Source: [Phialemoniopsis] sp. UDSM-2020
Lineage: Eukaryota > Ascomycota > Sordariomycetes > Thyridiales > Thyridiaceae
DNA length: 64,000 bases
Direction of reading: 5' to 3'
Assembly (NCBI GenBank): GCA_018873225.1
Contig: JAEILZ010000004.1
Span: 4,402,001 to 4,466,000 of the forward strand
This document shows positions 35,201-48,610 of this stretch, piece by piece. The notes under the pieces were generated by a model that was given only the letters and a program-made list of their open reading frames with translations, had not been told where the DNA came from and did not search any database. Position numbers and translations under genes: made by a program. Position 1 is the first letter of the stretch. Every line of letters starts with the position of its first letter.

Positions 35201-38200
35201 GTTTCCATTGAGCCATGGTGGCTTGGCGGCGCTGACGAAATGGGGGCGTTTTTATGAGTGACATCTCTCCCTTTTCTGGACGCCGTCTTGTCAGCTGGCC
35301 GGGAATCGTGAGAGCTGATGAATCCCGTTGCTCCACCGGAAATCACTAGCAAGGGATGGCAAACGGTTGTGCATGGTGACTTGACTTGGTCAAAACTGAG
35401 ATATGACACACGCTGACTAGCGAAGGCTTGAAGAGTCAGCAGCCATCTTCGACAGAACGAGTAAACGAACGACGGCGGCGCATTGGGGGGAACAATGTGA
35501 CCTGGTTCGCCAAAGGTGCATGAACCTGCCCAGAGATGTGCACTTCGACGCCGCACAGCGCCGCTCGTCATCTGTCTGGTCGAATCCTCTGCCTTACAGG
35601 GCGCCGTGCCGCAGGCTAGCAACCGGTTGTCAAATCACACGCCATTACCATGCGACGGAAGATGCCACAGGGGGACCCGGCCGCGCCAGTCGAGCAAGGA
35701 CAGCAAGCCAGGACAGGCCCCGTAACTAGCCTTTGGCGAAACGGAACCTTAAGCCCTACCCAGGGGATTTTCCCGCAGCCTTTGCCCAATGGGGCAGCTC
35801 CCGGGTCTGCACGGACTGTAATTCATATCCCGAGGAGACACACGGCGTCTGCGGTCCTACAGGCGGCCTTTGCGCCGCTATCCTCTTGCCCTCAATCGTG
35901 CTGGACTGATGTCATGAAGATTGTGAGAGTGTAGGCAGTATGAGGTAAAGGGGGAGGCAAAGGAGGGGCGACAGCGCCGCGCAAGCCCTACGAAGTACTG
36001 GGCACGAATGAACGGACACAGAACAAGGGGGTACCGTTCCCGGTGGACTGGTTCGTCCACCGTGTTGTTGGCTGCACATCGTCCGTCTCGTTTGTACGGA
36101 GACCAAGTGGATAGAATGCTAACTGGAAGGGTGTGCGCAACGCTGAAATGCTCGGGCAGTCTGGTTTTTTGCGGCAGTTCAGACGGCAAACGAAACGGTG
36201 TCAAGCCATGTGGTAGGTCAGCACCATTTCCATGATTCGTGACTGGTTTGACGTAAACGCTGGCGCCGCCACCGTCGTATACCTTGTTTGGCCACCTCGC
36301 ACGCACACGCGTTAGTAGGGGGTGGAATTGAAAATTACTCGCCCGTTTCAGCCCTCTGCTTGTTTGGTGCAGTTATGAGGTGATGGACGACAGACTGGTC
36401 TGGTGGCGTCTCCGCCTCTCCCTAGCTAGTGCCAGTGCCGTTTCCTCCTTAAAGTTTGGTAAGAGATGTGTAAAAAGGAGGAGGCCCCACTGCGAACCGA
36501 GGCACAGGGTTGTCGCGCCAGTTCGCTGTGTGGCAGGACCAAGAGACCCAGGTCGTCAAGCAGGGATACCGGATCGATAGCGCGCGCCTCGAACGGTAGC
36601 CTTGCCCCGCTTCAGGTGCTGGGACAAGAGGCTGATTTATAGTGCGGGAGGCACGGGATGGTCGGTGCTGTCTTGTCAGCCCTGGGTGCAGTGGAGACGC
36701 CAGTCGTTGATCCTCAAAGATCATGATCGATGTGTGGTAGCCCGCGCGTGCCAAGTGGAGGACGACAGTCACCAAGGGCAGACAAGAGAGCTGGTAATTA
36801 GTCTGTGCAACATACATCCGAATGTAGGTACATGCATACTTACCATGATGCACAAATTCCGCCGTCGTTCCGCGCACCACGATGCCACCATAAACATGGT
36901 TAAGTCATTGGGAAGCAGTACCAACCTAAATAGACGAGCCAAGCCCACTTGCTGGACCAGCAGGTTCGACTTGACCGAGCGCAAAAGATGTCTGTTCATC
37001 ACATGGCAGTATGCTACGCTACCGGTATGAATCCGAAATGCGACGCGCGTATCGACTTGAGATGCGAGGTCCGACGGTGGCTTGATTGACGGCCAGAAGA
37101 CAAGATGCAGGACAGTAGACTGCGCCGCCATAACAGCAACCCCAGACGGCGGCGCGGGTGAAGCTAGCGGCCGCTACAAACTTCCCAGCGCGCGCGCCAG
37201 ATTGGTGCCATTGGGAGCGGCGGTACTTTGGCCTCGGGCTCCAAGGGGTACCGCCAAGTACCAATCTCTCCAAATGGCCTTGCCAAAGTGGTCCCGCCCC
37301 GCCCGCTGCCTCTGAATGAGAGGAGTCCGCCCATCCATGCAACTTTGTGCAAACGAGGACCTGCATTGTGCCCCAAAACACCCGCCTGTGCCCTTCTGTG
37401 ACCTGGAAAGGGTGGGTGACACACTGGCCGTAGGGCTGGCTCCCTCTGGGGCCAATGGGCTGTTTGCTCCCTGTTGCTCGACATGATGCAATGTCCGCAC
37501 CAATGTAGCACCTACATCACGCAGCGAAACCTGTCGTGGGCTGTGCCATGTAACCCATTCATGGTGATGGCCTTGCCACCAGGGAGGTCAATCTCCGATG
37601 GCAATCAACTTGTCCACGACTTCGCCCAAAATGCAACTCGCACAACACATTATTGACATGGTTGTGGTGTAAAGGGGGGGCTTTGAAGTAGCAACAGCGA
37701 GCCTGAGTCGTGGGCAGATATTCCCAAAACGGAAGCTTGATGTCGCAGATTCAGGGACGGCCAATATACGCCGTCACCAATTGATGGCAAGATCTTGATC
37801 TCGACGCTCGAAACGTCTAATTCTCCGGCCCACAAGCTGGCTGGCCGCGACGCTCACAACCGCCCGAATGTGGATCACACCGAGAAGATGCCCTTGCTGG
37901 AGAGGTGAGCAAGCCTCCATTTTCGGTGTAAATGTCCTAAAATGGTCTCAAATTTGTGACCAGGTAGGCGTTGGCAGATTGCGATGTCCAGTCATCGCCG
38001 AAGAGCCCGGACCCGCCTGGTATCGACAAAAACAGTCCGATCAGGTCAGAGGTGGTGAAGTGCGAGTTCCTGGGATGAGCTTGCTCGGTTTCGAGCCTCT
38101 ACCGCCAGCGTGTATCTATCTGTCTCGGCAAAATCTAGGAGCCATGGATGTAGTGCAACACCATGTTCGAGATGGCGCGCGTCACTGACTAAGGCCATCT

Positions 38201-41200
38201 CAAAGCAACGAAAGAAATAGCGAGCCAACCGTCACTTGTATCGATCTTTTGGTCAAAGCGTTGGCTAGTCTTGCACCTACGGACTAGTCCTTGCCGATTC
38301 GATAGACCGAGTCTTCTCGAAGAATGCTGTCAAGGTGCATGTACGCATGTACGTATCTACTCATGCCAGGTACAGCGAGATAGGTATGCAAGATGTTGAT
38401 CGTTCTCCACTGGATGGATGACCTTGATTCTTCAAGAAGGACTTTGGCAGTGACACGGCCCAAGGCATTGATTGTCATCTAGTCGTGACAGTAGTCCGGG
38501 TTGTTGTCCACCGAGCAGCAGACTCCGGCGCAACACAGCAGATCTTGTCAAGGATTTGCTAGTGCTGGGTAGCCGGAATACCGTCTGGCTACCGTTGGAG
38601 AGGAACGCCACGCTTCCCGTCTGCGTCGCAGCTCACTCAGCAATGCTTGCATTGCAAGCCACAGATCCACAACAGAGGCAAATACGAGAAACCAATCAGC
38701 TGTCTGATCAGTGCTTCGAGGTATCCTGGCTCTGTGATATTTACGTTCCACTATGTGAGCATGCCGTGATTGCACAAAGCGGTTTCCTGGAAGCTGTGAA
38801 CCGGTGCGTACGGCATTGGAGGCTTACGCTGTTTCGCCTTGTTTGCTCCCCGGTTGCAATTGACCAGGACGGCTCCGGGACGGTTAAGGTGGAAACACGG
38901 TACTTGCCGTTGGCAAGCCTTCGCTTAGCCAGGTTGCGGCACGCCGTAGCTACCCTCTGGAAACTGCCGACCAAGATTCATCACCTCGCCCGGTACGGGG
39001 GTGGCTCGCTTACCCATTTCGGCGAGCTAACTTGTGCTTGAGGGAGCTTGCCGTTTCTCACTGTTCGCGCGCTCTTCCAGGAACACCCGCCCTTGAACTA
39101 GAGAGGATCTTCATGAACCTTGTACGAATGGCAGTGGGGAGGGCTCGCGAGACGAGACAAGTCGTGCTGTATCTGTATCGATAAGTGGGACTCCCGTGTG
39201 GTGCCAAGGGTATTGCCTGTGTACGTCAACATCTCAAGACCCCTTTTGACATGCCTTGATGCCTAGGTGATTCGTCACTTTTCTCTTCATGACTCGCTTC
39301 TCAATTGGTAAGTAGGGCCCGAGCATGGATGACGAACGGCAAATGGGTGTGTCTCCAGAGTTGGACCTCATGCTCGTCCTGTAGCATCCCTCGGGAAAGG
39401 GGTTTTGCTGTTATGAAACCGGCCATAAATCGGACAAACACATTTAATGCTGCCAGTGCTTTTCTGGACCCAGGCCGCTTGTTTCGAGGCAATGTCAGAT
39501 ACGGAGTAAGGACCCCTCCTCGTTGAAGCTGGTAGACGGTTTGATTGTTCGGCACTGGCGCCGAATAGGGCTAGTTGGTCCGTCAAGCCAAGATCTGGAG
39601 TGTAAGTACGCTAAGATCTGGTTTTCGACCCTGGCGTGTAGTGGTCTGCCCCTTCGCCCTGGAAAGACTGAACACTGACAGATGCAAGTCCCGGACACTA
39701 CCTTGATTAGAGAGACCCGCCGAGGATTCCCTGTCTTCATGTCTAAAACGCTAGGCGATAGAGACAGACTGGCCAAAGGGATGCAGGACTCGTGTCGCCC
39801 ATGGAATGGGGACAAGATACATCACCTGGCCTCAGATAGACCGTGGCTATGATATGAGCAAGCCAGTGGATTAGACTAGTGTCGGCAGTTGGGCAAGGCG
39901 CGCTGATGCTGCATGTTTGCTGAACGATGAATAAGGTATCTGCTCAACTTCGCGACAGGATAGGGCTGGGATGGCCCCTCATAGGCTATCATGGGGACAA
40001 GCCACATCGATGACGTTGCTCGAAAATCTCGCGCTGGCTCTAACTCTGTGTTCGAGGCGGCAGTTGGACTTCGCTCACAAGTTGTGAAACAGGGAGAGGG
40101 GCGCTCAAAATGCAGTGCAGCCTTCATTTCAGGCAGAGCGTACTCCGACCGAGCAAGATGCAACTCCGCCTGTCAACGCAGTGTGGATGGTAAGAGGCCT
40201 GAGTAGGTACCAAGAGATCGATCACTCAGCCTCGGCAAGTGGAGCGGATAGGGCCAGGCGCTGAGCATGGAAGTGTCCCGCTGTGGGCTCAGCTATTGAC
40301 TGTGAGGGCAACACTAAAGACAAATAATGACCGAGGAGATCGTTCCGCTCTCATGCTGGGCTGACTTGATTGATGGAGACAGATTGTGTGGTTATTTGCC
40401 GCACCCATGCTCAACACGCGGGTTCGGCGTAGATCATGAGATGGCCTGGGTCAATCAGAACGGCGAACCGCTCTTGTTGCAGGAAGGCCCTTTGGTAGCG
40501 CCGCCGGGTCTCGTCGAATATTTCCTGGATCGATGCATGCAAATTGCTTTGGTAATGCATTATGTGATTGGGTTTGTGTGCCGTTGGCAGTTTGCGCGGA
40601 AGATTGGTAAGACGTGCCTGTGTGCTCTTGCATGCCGCTGTGTGCGTGTGTACCTATTTCTGTTGAGAAACGTGTACAGCGTAAGGCCGTGGTGGTTGCA
40701 GAGTTGTGCACGGCATTATTCTTGGAACGGATGCATCTGGTACCGCGGACCGGTGTTGGTGATCCTCTGACTAGCGGGCTGCACTTGGCACAGGCATCAA
40801 CCTTTCCTCTGGGACGGCCTGGCGAATCACTGGCGGCGGGGTGAGCTCTGGATCATTTGCTGCAGCACGAGGAAATTAGCAGGCTGCTGGTAAACATCAG
40901 CCAGCAGTCCCGAGCGAGCGCATGATTCCGTCTTTGCACTCGTTTGCATGGTCTTGTTCAACAAGTGAAGCAGGTTGCCTACTAAGTACTCATCTTCCCC
41001 AGACACGGCCGTGAACTACACCAAATACAGAATATTTAGACGATAAAATGATAACGTCTGCTGAGAATGGTATGGTGTAGGCTGAAGGTTTGAGGGGTCA
41101 TTGCATGAACCCCGCCTCGAGACATGCCCGAAAGGGTAGAAATAGATGAGAAGAAGCCACACCATTCTGTTGTCCCATATGAAAAGGGGCCTTCCTGGAC

Positions 41201-43992
41201 CACGAGAGAGCGAGACGAGGTCGTTGTTTGACGTATGGACAGTACTTGTAACTAGCCTCTGTGAGGTTTCTGGGCAAGCAGTCGGCGGTAACTACTTAGC
41301 ACCGACACACAGCACAAAGCAAGCTGGAAGAGACAATTAGATCCCTGTCACACGGGCCTTGAGAGAACCCCTGTCGCGGTTGTTGGTTGAAGTGACGGCA
41401 GGTTTAGCCTGGCACCGACCGCGTGCGACAGCCCGTAGGGCTGAGCTGGTCCCAGCCTGTCTGGCCACAAAGGCCCGTTGGACAAGGCAAGCTGCGCGTC
41501 GCAAGGCACAACGAAACAATGAGTGCATTAAGCTCGGGAGCCCGCAGAAGGCGATCTCGCCAGAAAAATGCACGACTGGCGGTGTGAGAGAGTTTCTTCA
41601 ACGTCTTGGAATCAATCGATGGCCAGCTGCAAATCCGTAATCCCGAGGACAAACGCTGAGAAGGGCGTCGAAATGGCACTCTGCGCCCGGACTTGGTCGG
41701 CGAAATTGCAAGTGGCTTGTCGGTCGATGAGGGTCCCAGGGCAGGACAGGACACGAGACGGATCTCAGGAGCGGGAATCCACATTGAATCGTCGTATTGA
41801 TGAATGCGTGCCGCGCGCGCAATGTCGGACTGCAGTGTTGGGGATTTGGGTCAGGATCAATGATTGCAGCCTTTTTTTTGCCGGCTCTTCGTCTCGAGTT
41901 GGACGGGGGGAGGCACTCAAACTACTTGGTACCTGGAGATACCCAAAAGGCACCTTCCCAGACGGTTCTGTAGGGAAGACCTTCCGAGGGAAAACCGGGA
42001 GGAGCGAGTGAAGCACCCAACCCACCTTCTCTCTCGCCTCGTAAGGCTCAGGTCCGGTCCTTCCTTCCACGATGCGGACAGTGACTTGGGCCCGTCATTC
42101 ATGTCTCACATTGGCACCATTGATCTGTCAGCTCCCGATCCCGTGATTGCATTTTCACCAACTTAGTACTGTACGGGCTGACCGGACTGCTGGGATTCAT
42201 AGTATCATGAGATGTCATCAATGAAGATCAAAGCACGGCTTGGCGAGAGTTCAGCTAGCTGCGTCTTGACGTTGGCTGCTGTGTTTTAGCGTGTTATGGC
42301 AACACGGCGCGCCACCTACAACACCAAAGGAGGATGCGCTAGGAGAGATGCTAGGCACACTTTCTGTTCCAGCTGGACTGTCCAGGTTTCCTCCTCTCGA
42401 CTTTCCTGTGCCTGGTGTCATTTACCTCGTGTGAATTAATTTGCCATGCTTTCCGCTCCCAGTTGTTCACCCAACCCGAGCTGGTTGCCTCTTCCGGGCC
42501 CCTTTACGAGGTTCCACGGCTCAGCAATCGCCACCCGGCCTGAACTAACACCAATATCGAATGCCAGTCCGCGCCGGCCAGTGGATTAATCGGTGGTCCT
42601 TTTAACACACTGCTCAGCAGGCTCTGCCGGCCGCGCACTTAGCAAGTAACGTACGGGGGCAAAGGAGGTTCCCAAGGGCCAAAAAAAGCTGTCCGCGCCA
42701 AAGGGTTGGCAGCTGCTGGTGGTCGGCCGCTCTTAGCGTTCCCAGTTACGCTCCAGGGCTGGTCGCTGTCGTCCACAGGGCCCTTAGCGTCGCCGACACA
42801 GTGGGTCCTCCACCGGAAACCGTGCTGTGGCGTGGCGCCCCAGCGCGGCCTTCTAGGGCTCATCTCATGGTCATGGACTGCTGTCAACAGCCCGACACAG
42901 GAGAGACAGGCCTGGCCCCCGGGGCTGGCTAAGACACCGACGACGTGGATACGTATCGGTACTTCGGTGATTGAACCCTGCCTTGTACCTCGTGGTTGTC
43001 TTTGTCTCTCATTTTCCTTCTCTGGCATGCCATGGCACCAAGGGCTACCTCCCATTTGCCATCCTCCCCCGGGTCTAGTCTTCCCACTACCAACCCAGCT
43101 AAACCCCACCCACCACCATCTTTGCGCTCTCTCGCTCTTTGTGCTGTGCTAAACATCCAAAAGCCTCCATGACTGAACTGATTGACGGACTCGAGTGGCT
43201 GACCTAGATACCTTTAGCTTGCTCTGGGTAGTTCCTTGACGTACGTCGCTGTATCTATCTCCGGCATCTTGAAGGATGTGCCGTGGAACAGTACTGTCAT
43301 TAGTGCCACCGTTTGAGGTATCCAGGTATTTACTCCGTTGGGATGGTGTGTAAGTGCGAGTCCTGTCAACATAATTTTACCCCTTCTCGTTTTCCTCATT
43401 GTGTTGGTGTGTATTTCTGGGTGGGAACGAAATGCCTCGTTTCCTTCGTTACTTCACTTACACACTCACTCGATTTTATTCTCTCTTTCTATTCCTTGCC
43501 GTCTCAGGTGATATTCGCCAACTTATCCTGCTGAGCCAAGTAAGCCCTGATTCCTCCCTGTCCTCCTCGCCCTCTTCCTCTCTGACTGTATGTCATCCCA
43601 TCCTCAAAAGACTCCTTGTCAAGTAGGTATGCACAACAGCACGGCTGGACAGTCAAACTAGAGCAAGGCATACAATCAACAACAACCCTTGTTGCTACTA
43701 TTTCTTTTCTGGCCCAAAACAACTTGACCCGACTTTTACTACGAAACCCTGACTGACCTCATCTTTCATCAGTCTCATCATTGTTTATTGTTGCTCCACT
43801 GTTGCTCTTCCTGGGTTTCTGGGTCCAGTCCTTGCTCTCATTGTCCTGAATGGACGTATCGTACTCTGACGTTAATGTACGTACCATTCCTGTACCTTAC
43901 CCTTCCCATCCTCCTCCTCCACCAACCTTGTCTCTCTTCCCATCCCAGCTACCTAAGTCAACACCCCTGTCCCATTTTCCCTCCCATCATCT

Positions 43993-44127
43993 CCATCCAT
44001 GCTCCATGCTCCATGCCCATGCCATGGATGGGTCCCCGTCTCCATCCGCATCTGCTGCATCCACATCCACATCATCCACATCCACACACCCATCCCACTC
44101 CCACCTCCCATCATGCATCCCATCCCG
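43993..44127. repeat. CATCCA/CTCCATG-type short tandem repeats in zinc-finger gene leader
   Basis: Overlapping degenerate repeats: CTCCATG units at about 43993-44028, then CATCCA/CATCCACA units to about 44127. They sit within a long stretch of plus-strand C/T/A with very little G. Such C/T-rich sequence is usual around fungal transcription starts and long leaders. The repeat units contain several ATG triplets, so they would act as upstream AUGs if transcribed. Confidence 0.65.
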
Positions 44128-45155
44128 TCGACCTGTGCCGCTAATATTATTGTTCAAGGTACCCTGACAAGCCTGGTTGCTCCTCCACACAACGCAAACC
44201 CGTTGATCCCTGTCGCCTTCCCTTACCTTACCTGTGCCTTTCCCTTTTCCTACCTTACACTTTAGATACTTCTTAACTTGCCTCGCCTGCATCTTATCTA
44301 CCCTTCTTGTCCCTCCTCTTGCTGCTCGCATCTCAACCTCCCGCCTTCTATTCTCGTCACGCAACATTGTCAGCGTCGAGTCTTACCGCCCTTGCAACTC
44401 TTCAACATCCCACCCTTCCAAGACAGCAACTGCTACCCTTCCGTTACCCAGTCCGCCTACGTTACTTTGCTTCCGCCTCGGCAGTACCCAAGCTCGGACT
44501 CGGCGCTTTCTCTGACCGCAACGCCTGACCCAACCGCAACTGTCCTTGTTGGCTTGACTGCTTGAACAACGACACACATGGACGACGGTGCTGTTGTTAC
44601 CGCCTAAGCAACAGTGGCTCTTTCAGTCTTCGTCTCTTTCTCTTCTGAACTCCCAATTTCCAATTCTCTGTACGTTGGAAATTCCAGCCCCAGCTACGCA
44701 ACGCTGGTCCTATCTTGACGGCTGGCTACTGACACACCACGCGACTGGACATAGTCTCTTCTGCTACCGCTACAATTCGATATACGCCTTTCCAGTGCTT
44801 ATATCGTCTTCGGATTAGCTGTGCTGGGTTTGGTTCTTACTCGTTTTATTTTTAACGCACGGCTTCTTCTCTCCTGCACGATACCCTTTCGGTAGCTGCG
44901 CATCAGCCTGTAAGAGCTTCGGTCTGCAACACCAACGCACCAGCGCCGCGCTCGAATGACACGCCATAGTGGTCAAGTCCACAATCGTACCACCTGCAAG
45001 CCTCATCGTCAATAACGACTGTTCTAACTCTGTTTTTTTCCGCTTCAACCACCGCCTTGTAGGCTGTTGACAGACACTTCCTCGGCAGCTGGTCTAGTTC
45101 ACCTGCCAGGAACCATTTACCAAATACACATCTCCAGTTGCGACTCACGCCAGAC

Positions 45156-47046
45156 ATGGAGACTCCCTTCGCACCCAGGGAATACACCAGCTCCCTCTCG
45201 GCCATGTACAGGGATAATGGCCCCTCGCGGGGGCGCGGTTTCGCAAGCCACTCGGCGGGTCTATCGCCCTCAACGGCCTCAATGCCTCTGTCAATACCAA
45301 GCGCATCGAGTTTCGACAACGTGCCGCCACCGCTTCCACCGCCAAGATACGTTCCGGGGACCGAAGGACAGCACTATCCGGGACCACCTCGCCATGAAGA
45401 CGACGAGATGCCCCATTACAAGAGACGGGACATGAGGGATGAGGGCTACCACAGCATTTCGTCGACCAATTCCTCACGAGGACTCGAGGCTTTCCCGCCG
45501 CCAATGCCACGAAATCCGCTGCGGTCACACGGCTTCGGGCTTCACCACAACCACTACCAATTCAACTCTGGGGCCGACTCGTACGACAATGCCATGGTCA
45601 AGAGCTTCGATGTTAGGAGGGCCCTGGACAACCGGTCACCACCCCCGCGTTCGACGCTGAGCCTGTCTGCTCAGGACACATCCACACGGCCCCAAGAGCG
45701 CTTGTCGCTGCTGAAGCCGCTGTCTCTGCCGACGAGAGCCAAGCAACCCCCTCAGAACGACCCGGCAAGTCGATATATAGATACGCCGCTGTCTGCCGTC
45801 TCGCCCATCAACCCGCCCTTTGGACGAGCCGAGTACTACTCACCTAATGGACTTGTGGACCCAGACCGGTCACCTCGAGGGAGGCGCGCGAATAGCGGCT
45901 CTCTTCCGGATGATGCGACTGTATCTAGCCGTGATGGCTACTACAACGAGCCAGACTTTGGCTCAGATGACAGGCTCAGCCGTTCAGAATTCCAAGCAGT
46001 TGGTCACAAGCGCCGTGCTTCATCTCCCGCTGGCGAGCAGACACTCCACAACATCCCATCGCCAGGCGACCGCCTGAGGCGACACGAAGGGCTGTCGAGG
46101 GGCTCACCAACCCCGCGGCTGAGCGTTGTGCCTCAGGGGTCGACGCCAATGGCGTCTACCGCGCGCAATGGATCATATCCTTCGAGCCTGGCCCTGTCAG
46201 CCAGCAATATGAGCAGCATGCACTCATATAGCCACGGGCGCAGGTCACCCGGTGGCCTGTCTCCGGGCGGCACCTCGCCGACTGACCACGGCTCGTGCCA
46301 CTCTCCCTACGACACTGGCTCGCTGACTACGTCGCCACGGTCCTCCATCTCCACGGGGCCTCACCACCGGACGCTGAGCGAGCAGAACCGCCAGGTCATG
46401 TCGCCCAGGAAGCTCCCGGACATGCTCAAGCCCACCGCCGCCTCGAAGATCCAGGGCTTTTTCATGTGCGACTGCTGCCCCAAAAAGCCCAAGAAGTTCG
46501 AGACGGTTGAAGAACTGAGGTGAGTGCACTCATTATTGAACTACGTGGACTATCAAGGATTCCGGACTAATGAAGATATCTAGGATCCACGAGTCTGAGA
46601 AGCAGTACGAGTGCGCCTTCTGCGGCAACAGGTTCAAGAACAAGAACGAGGCCGAGCGGCACCAGAGCTCGCTGCACCTGCGCCGCCACAGCTGGTCCTG
46701 CTCGGCGCTGTCGGGCTACGACCGGGCGTTCCACGCGTCGACGTCGCGGCCGGGCGAGGCCGACACGTGCGGCTACTGCGGCGACGAGTTCCCGCGCAGC
46801 GGGCAGGCGCCCGGCGGGCGGTCGATGGTGCGTCACGCGACGGACCAGGACTGGGACGAGCGCATCCGGCACCTGCAGGACGTGCACAAGTTCCGCGAGT
46901 GCAACTCGAGCAAGAAGTTCTACCGCGCCGACCACTTCCGGCAGCACCTCAAGCACAGCCACGCCGGGACCAGCGGCAAGTGGACCAACATGCTCGAGAA
47001 CGCGTGCATGATGGAGGAGGAGCCCGCCGTGCCTCGGTCTCGTTGA
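45156..47046 (+). CDS. C2H2 zinc-finger protein, probable transcription factor
   Basis: Exons 45156-46519 and 46584-47046 (64 nt intron with GACTAATG branch and TAG acceptor) give 608 residues. Residues 1-430 are Ser/Pro/Arg-rich and disordered, with many SP sites. The C-terminal part holds several finger-like units: CDCC...H at about 438-457; a canonical finger C465, C468, H481, H486; a CGYCGDEFP unit with a later HLQDVH; and a last unit ending FRQHLKHSH that lacks a clear second Cys. The intron falls exactly inside the finger region. The family is probably a Pezizomycotina C2H2 regulator; I cannot name the orthologue. The gene sits downstream of the 21 kb gene-free block, and its leader region is long and C/T-rich. 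Nuclear DNA binding is inferred from the fingers. Confidence 0.88.
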
Positions 47047-48390
47047 TTCAGTAGGGCTGGGTCCGAGCATCTAACCACGTCGCATCAAGAGGAAACAATA
47101 CGCCCTACCGGGATGGACTCGTTGCATTTACCCTCGGCGGGGAAATGCTCGAGGTGCCTCGCATGTGCGTGTGTGACTCTTTTTACTCTGACCGCTTTCG
47201 GGCTGCTACGGTGTTCGTTCGGCGACTTCTCCCCCCCAAATACCGTGGGCGATTGATTCCAGGGTGCACCTGTTTTCGGACAGCGAACCAATTTGAACAA
47301 CGCATCACCGACCGGGACTTGCAGCAGGTGGAAATCCTCCGCACAATGCTCCGCGGGGCGGGCACAATGCCGGTGTCGCTCTGCTGGGCTGGGGTACCTA
47401 CTTTGGTGCGCTTCTCTCCCAAAGTCCGGGCCTGCAAGCAGCATTTGCAGAATATGACGCCGGGGTTTTCCCCAACGGGCGGGCCTCCTGCCCACAGCTT
47501 GGCCTCTTTTTCCCACGACCACACACCCACCCCCCAGCCATGGAATTGTTCTATTGGGGCGTCTCCGGCCTTCAAAAAAAGAGGGGGAGAGCCCATGCGA
47601 AGGCACAGGGTTGCATTGAACCTTGCAATCTACAGCAGTGCGGGACAGGAGGGGTGACGGCTCGGGTGGCCCTATCAGCAAAGCAGGCGACCGCCCTGTC
47701 ATGCATATCTTGAAAGAGCCAATTGGGGCCGCAGCGGGTCAAACAGAAGCCAACTGCCTTTTGCGCCCACTGTCTATTTTCCGCCGCCCATTTTCTATTT
47801 TTTGTGTGTCTTCTACTGAAGTCCCGAAGGCGGCGTCACCGCAACCGTTTTCTCCCCCTTCTTTTGCCCCTGCTGATCGCCCAGCACGGGCTCCCAGGGT
47901 TCGGTCCGCTGGGGCGTGCCGGCTTGTCGTCTGGGCGCGGGAGAGGGCCGATCGATGAATTGATCTTCACCCCCACTCCTGGTATCTCAGGCCGTCTCTC
48001 GTCTGGGATTGGCCGGGCTTGTTCTCCTTTGAACGTGGCAACCCCCTCGGGGCGGTGCGGTTCGATGCGTCGCATCGAGGCCTCCTTGAAGCAACACCCC
48101 GATCCCGCGCGTGGGAAATGCGACTTAACGCCTTGGATATTATCACACTCTTCGACTTCGTTGTTCAATCTACCTCCGGGACGGCAGATGAACTGCGAGC
48201 AATCTGTCCCTGCATCGTGGGAAGTAGGGAGGAGGGGTTTTACTGGGTGGGGGGGCCAATGATTAAGCCCACCATCATTCTCTGTTTTGCTGTGTTTTGA
48301 CCAGGAAAAAGTTATCATGTTGTCTATTCTTGTTTTTCTGCTTGCTTTTCTCCATTTTGCTACACAATACCCGTCTCTCCCAATGGGAGG

Positions 48391-48410
48391 CACACACACA
48401 CACACACACA
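48391..48410. repeat. (CA)10 microsatellite
   Basis: Ten uninterrupted CA units in the intergenic region upstream of YVH1. A simple repeat; likely polymorphic. Confidence 0.9.
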
Positions 48411-48589
48411 TTGGGGGGCTTCCCTCTTTCGGTTGGCACACGGACTTCATCTTGCATATTTCCGCAATGCATCCGGGCCGGATTGCGGTCATCACATCAA
48501 CTTTCGGGGGTTGATCATCTTTTTGATTACCTGGCATCACCTTGGAGTTTGTTTCATCTTTCAAAGTTGTCGAAGGGAGGGGAGGAATT

Positions 48590-48610
48590 GATGATGATGA
48601 TGATGATGAT
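48590..48610. repeat. (GAT)7 trinucleotide microsatellite
   Basis: Seven tandem GAT/ATG units in non-coding sequence, 180 bp after the (CA)10 tract. Confidence 0.88.

Larger units (their letters stand above)
24165..45155. other. About 21 kb gene-free stretch
   Basis: Between the nuclear-protein gene and the zinc-finger gene I can support no protein gene, tRNA, rRNA or intact mobile element on either strand. Open frames are mostly under 190 codons. The longest (26002-25283, minus) starts with TTG and has Cys/Pro/Gly-rich, non-family composition. Base composition is mixed and not strikingly AT-rich by eye, so it does not look like a strongly RIP-mutated transposon block. Sparse features are a 16 bp all-GC palindrome at 26245-26260, a 147-codon ATG frame at 40327-40770, and a long C/T-rich leader-like region from about 43.4 kb that leads into the zinc-finger gene. 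Confidence 0.55.

Noticed and set aside
38472..39041. 189-codon plus-strand frame in the gene-free block
   Set aside because: Starts at TTG, no recognisable motif, and the internal ATG version is short and unremarkable.
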